6,946 nucleotides of DNA from JAVWGW01 sp036655915 (lineage in GTDB: Bacteria; Actinomycetota; Coriobacteriia; Coriobacteriales; Eggerthellaceae). The stretch is from the NCBI GenBank assembly GCA_036655915.1, contig JAVVPE010000065.1, positions 1-6,946 on the forward strand. Reading direction: 5' to 3'. Within the stretch, counting starts at the first letter, position 1; every line of letters begins with the position of its first letter. The translations under genes and the position numbers were made by a program. The notes below the pieces were generated by a model, which worked only from the letters and a program-made list of their open reading frames with translations, was not told the origin of the DNA and did not search any database. Shown here one piece after another: positions 6,223 through 6,946 of the stretch.

Positions 6223-6862
6223 CAACCCCACCAATCCCGCCAACCCCACCAACCAGCAGTTCGACCGCGTGGTGGCCGCGCTTGAGGCGGGTGCCCCGGC
6301 AATTTTTCCCACCGAAACGGTGTATGGCATCGGCGTGGCGGTCGGGCGCGCACCCACCCCCGAAATCCTCTACGATTTAAAGCGGCGCGACCACGGCAAG
6401 CCGGTCGCCTGGCTGGTGGCCACACCTGCGGCGCTGGCCACCTACGGCGCGGCCACCCCCGCCTATGCTTCTGTGCTGGCGCGTACGTTTTGGCCCGGCC
6501 CCCTCACGCTTATCGTGGCGGCAGCAGCCACCGTGCCGGCCGCTTTTCAATCCCATGCCGGCACTATCGCCTTGCGTATGCCCGCCAACGATCTTGCCCT
6601 TGCCCTTATCGCGCGCGTCGGCGCACCCTTGGCTACCACTTCGGCCAACCTGTCGGGTGCCCCGGCTCCACGCAGGCTCGATGCCCTCGATGCCACACTG
6701 TTATCCCAGGTAGATGCTGTGATTGGTGACGATACCGAAAAAAGTGGCATCGCTTCCACCATCATCGACTGCACGCAAAACACGCCGCTCCTGGTGCGCC
6801 AAGGGGCGCTTTCCTTCGCCGAAATTCAGGCCTGCCTTGCCCCCGACACCCTTCGGCGCTAA
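6206..6862 (+). CDS. tsaC: L-threonylcarbamoyladenylate synthase (TsaC/Sua5/YrdC family)
   Basis: This cytoplasmic enzyme makes threonylcarbamoyl-AMP from threonine, bicarbonate and ATP, the first step of the t6A37 modification in tRNAs reading ANN codons. The product is 218 residues from ATG 6206. Family motifs are PTETVYGIG (35-43), KRRDHGKP (59-66), WPGPLTLI (96-103), IALRMP (121-126), TTSANLSG (144-151) and STIID (184-188). It is the short TsaC form, without the extra C-terminal Sua5 domain. The start is uncertain: GGGAAAG at 6197-6203 could serve ATG 6206 or ATG 6212 (216 residues). Both overlap the S-component gene, by 17 or 11 bases, so co-translation with the transporter is likely. 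The open frame back to 5543 only shadows that gene. An Asn/Pro-rich N-terminal leader (NPTNPANPTN) precedes the domain. Confidence 0.93.
   Translation: MIMAPDNPTNPANPTNQQFDRVVAALEAGAPAIFPTETVYGIGVAVGRAPTPEILYDLKRRDHGKPVAWLVATPAALATYGAATPAYASVLARTFWPGPLTLIVAAAATVPAAFQSHAGTIALRMPANDLALALIARVGAPLATTSANLSGAPAPRRLDALDATLLSQVDAVIGDDTEKSGIASTIIDCTQNTPLLVRQGALSFAEIQACLAPDTLRR
6224..6250 (+). repeat. Three 9-bp tandem repeats encoding Asn-Pro-Thr/Ala
   Basis: AACCCCACC, AATCCCGCC and AACCCCACC follow each other in frame and encode NPT-NPA-NPT at the N-terminus of the TsaC-like enzyme. They lie before the conserved domain and are likely a disordered leader. Confidence 0.7.
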
Positions 6863-6890
6863 CCACACAATGTTTGTTGGCCGCAGCGGG

Positions 6891-6896
6891 TATAAT
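6891..6896 (+). promoter_or_regulatory. Candidate sigma-70 type -10 box (TATAAT)
   Basis: A perfect TATAAT lies 29 bases after the tsaC stop, in the only AT-rich stretch of an otherwise GC-rich window. No convincing -35 hexamer is seen at 16-18 bases upstream, and there is no TG extension just before it. If active, transcription would start at about 6902-6905 and run rightward into a gene beyond the window. An activator, or a loose -35 requirement, would then be needed. Confidence 0.45.
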
Positions 6897-6903
6897 ACCT
6901 GAC

Positions 6904-6924
6904 TTTCGGAAAAATCTTCCGAAA
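6904..6924. promoter_or_regulatory. Perfect inverted repeat, candidate repressor operator
   Basis: TTTCGGAA (6904-6911) and TTCCGAAA (6917-6924) are exact reverse complements separated by the 5 bases AAATC. The dyad begins 7 bases after the TATAAT box, so it covers the expected transcription start, a classic place for a repressor site. A terminator for the upstream operon is less likely, because neither strand has a T-run after the stem and the stem is AT-rich. The symmetry is certain; the function is inferred. Confidence 0.6.
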
Positions 6925-6946
6925 ATGGTGCTAAATATTTTCTAGC

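Noticed and set aside
6925..6945. Tiny open frame MVLNIF at the right edge
   Set aside because: Six codons with no ribosome binding site; expected by chance.
6904..6946. Rho-independent terminator after tsaC
   Set aside because: The inverted repeat has an AT-rich stem and no T-run follows it on either strand; its position after TATAAT suits an operator better.

Overview
The window looks like a chromosomal segment of a GC-rich, Ala-rich actinobacterium. The gene set (large surface proteins with DUF4430 domains, a fused-ATPase ECF importer, tight ATGA/TGATG overlaps) is most like Coriobacteriia such as Eggerthellaceae. That placement is an inference from style and gene content; no phylogenetic marker was compared. 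All supported genes are on the + strand, and no stretch over 300 bases lacks a gene.

Layout: (1) 1-2360, the 3' part of a large exported protein whose start lies outside the window. It has an unassigned N-terminal region, a DUF4430 domain, a PQQ-like beta-propeller, a low-complexity stalk and a C-terminal membrane anchor. (2) 2360-3049, a second, smaller DUF4430 protein with an N-terminal signal/anchor and a long Ala/Gly/Pro stalk. (3) 3064-3156, a 30-residue single-helix membrane peptide with a very good ribosome binding site. (4) 3156-4019, EcfT, the transmembrane coupling subunit. (5) 4007-5488, two EcfA ATPase domains fused in one chain. (6) 5485-6222, a substrate-binding membrane S component. 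(7) 6206-6862, threonylcarbamoyl-AMP synthase (TsaC/Sua5 family). (8) 6863-6946, an intergenic end with a TATAAT box followed at once by a perfect 8-bp inverted repeat, probably the promoter/operator of a gene beyond the window.

How they fit together: genes 1 to 7 overlap or nearly abut, so they probably form one transcription unit. The core is a complete stand-alone (group II) ECF vitamin/cofactor importer: S component, EcfT and a fused EcfA pair. The two DUF4430 proteins would sit outside the membrane. DUF4430 is related to the C-terminal domain of transcobalamin/intrinsic factor, so the simplest model is that they capture a tetrapyrrole-like ligand and pass it to the S component. Cobalamin or another corrinoid is the first candidate and haem the second; the sequence does not decide between them. 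TsaC makes the precursor of the tRNA t6A modification and is probably a housekeeping passenger at the 3' end.

The parts most worth attention are the tiny membrane peptide between the binding proteins and EcfT, the propeller-DUF4430 architecture of gene 1, and the palindrome over the predicted transcription start at the right edge.
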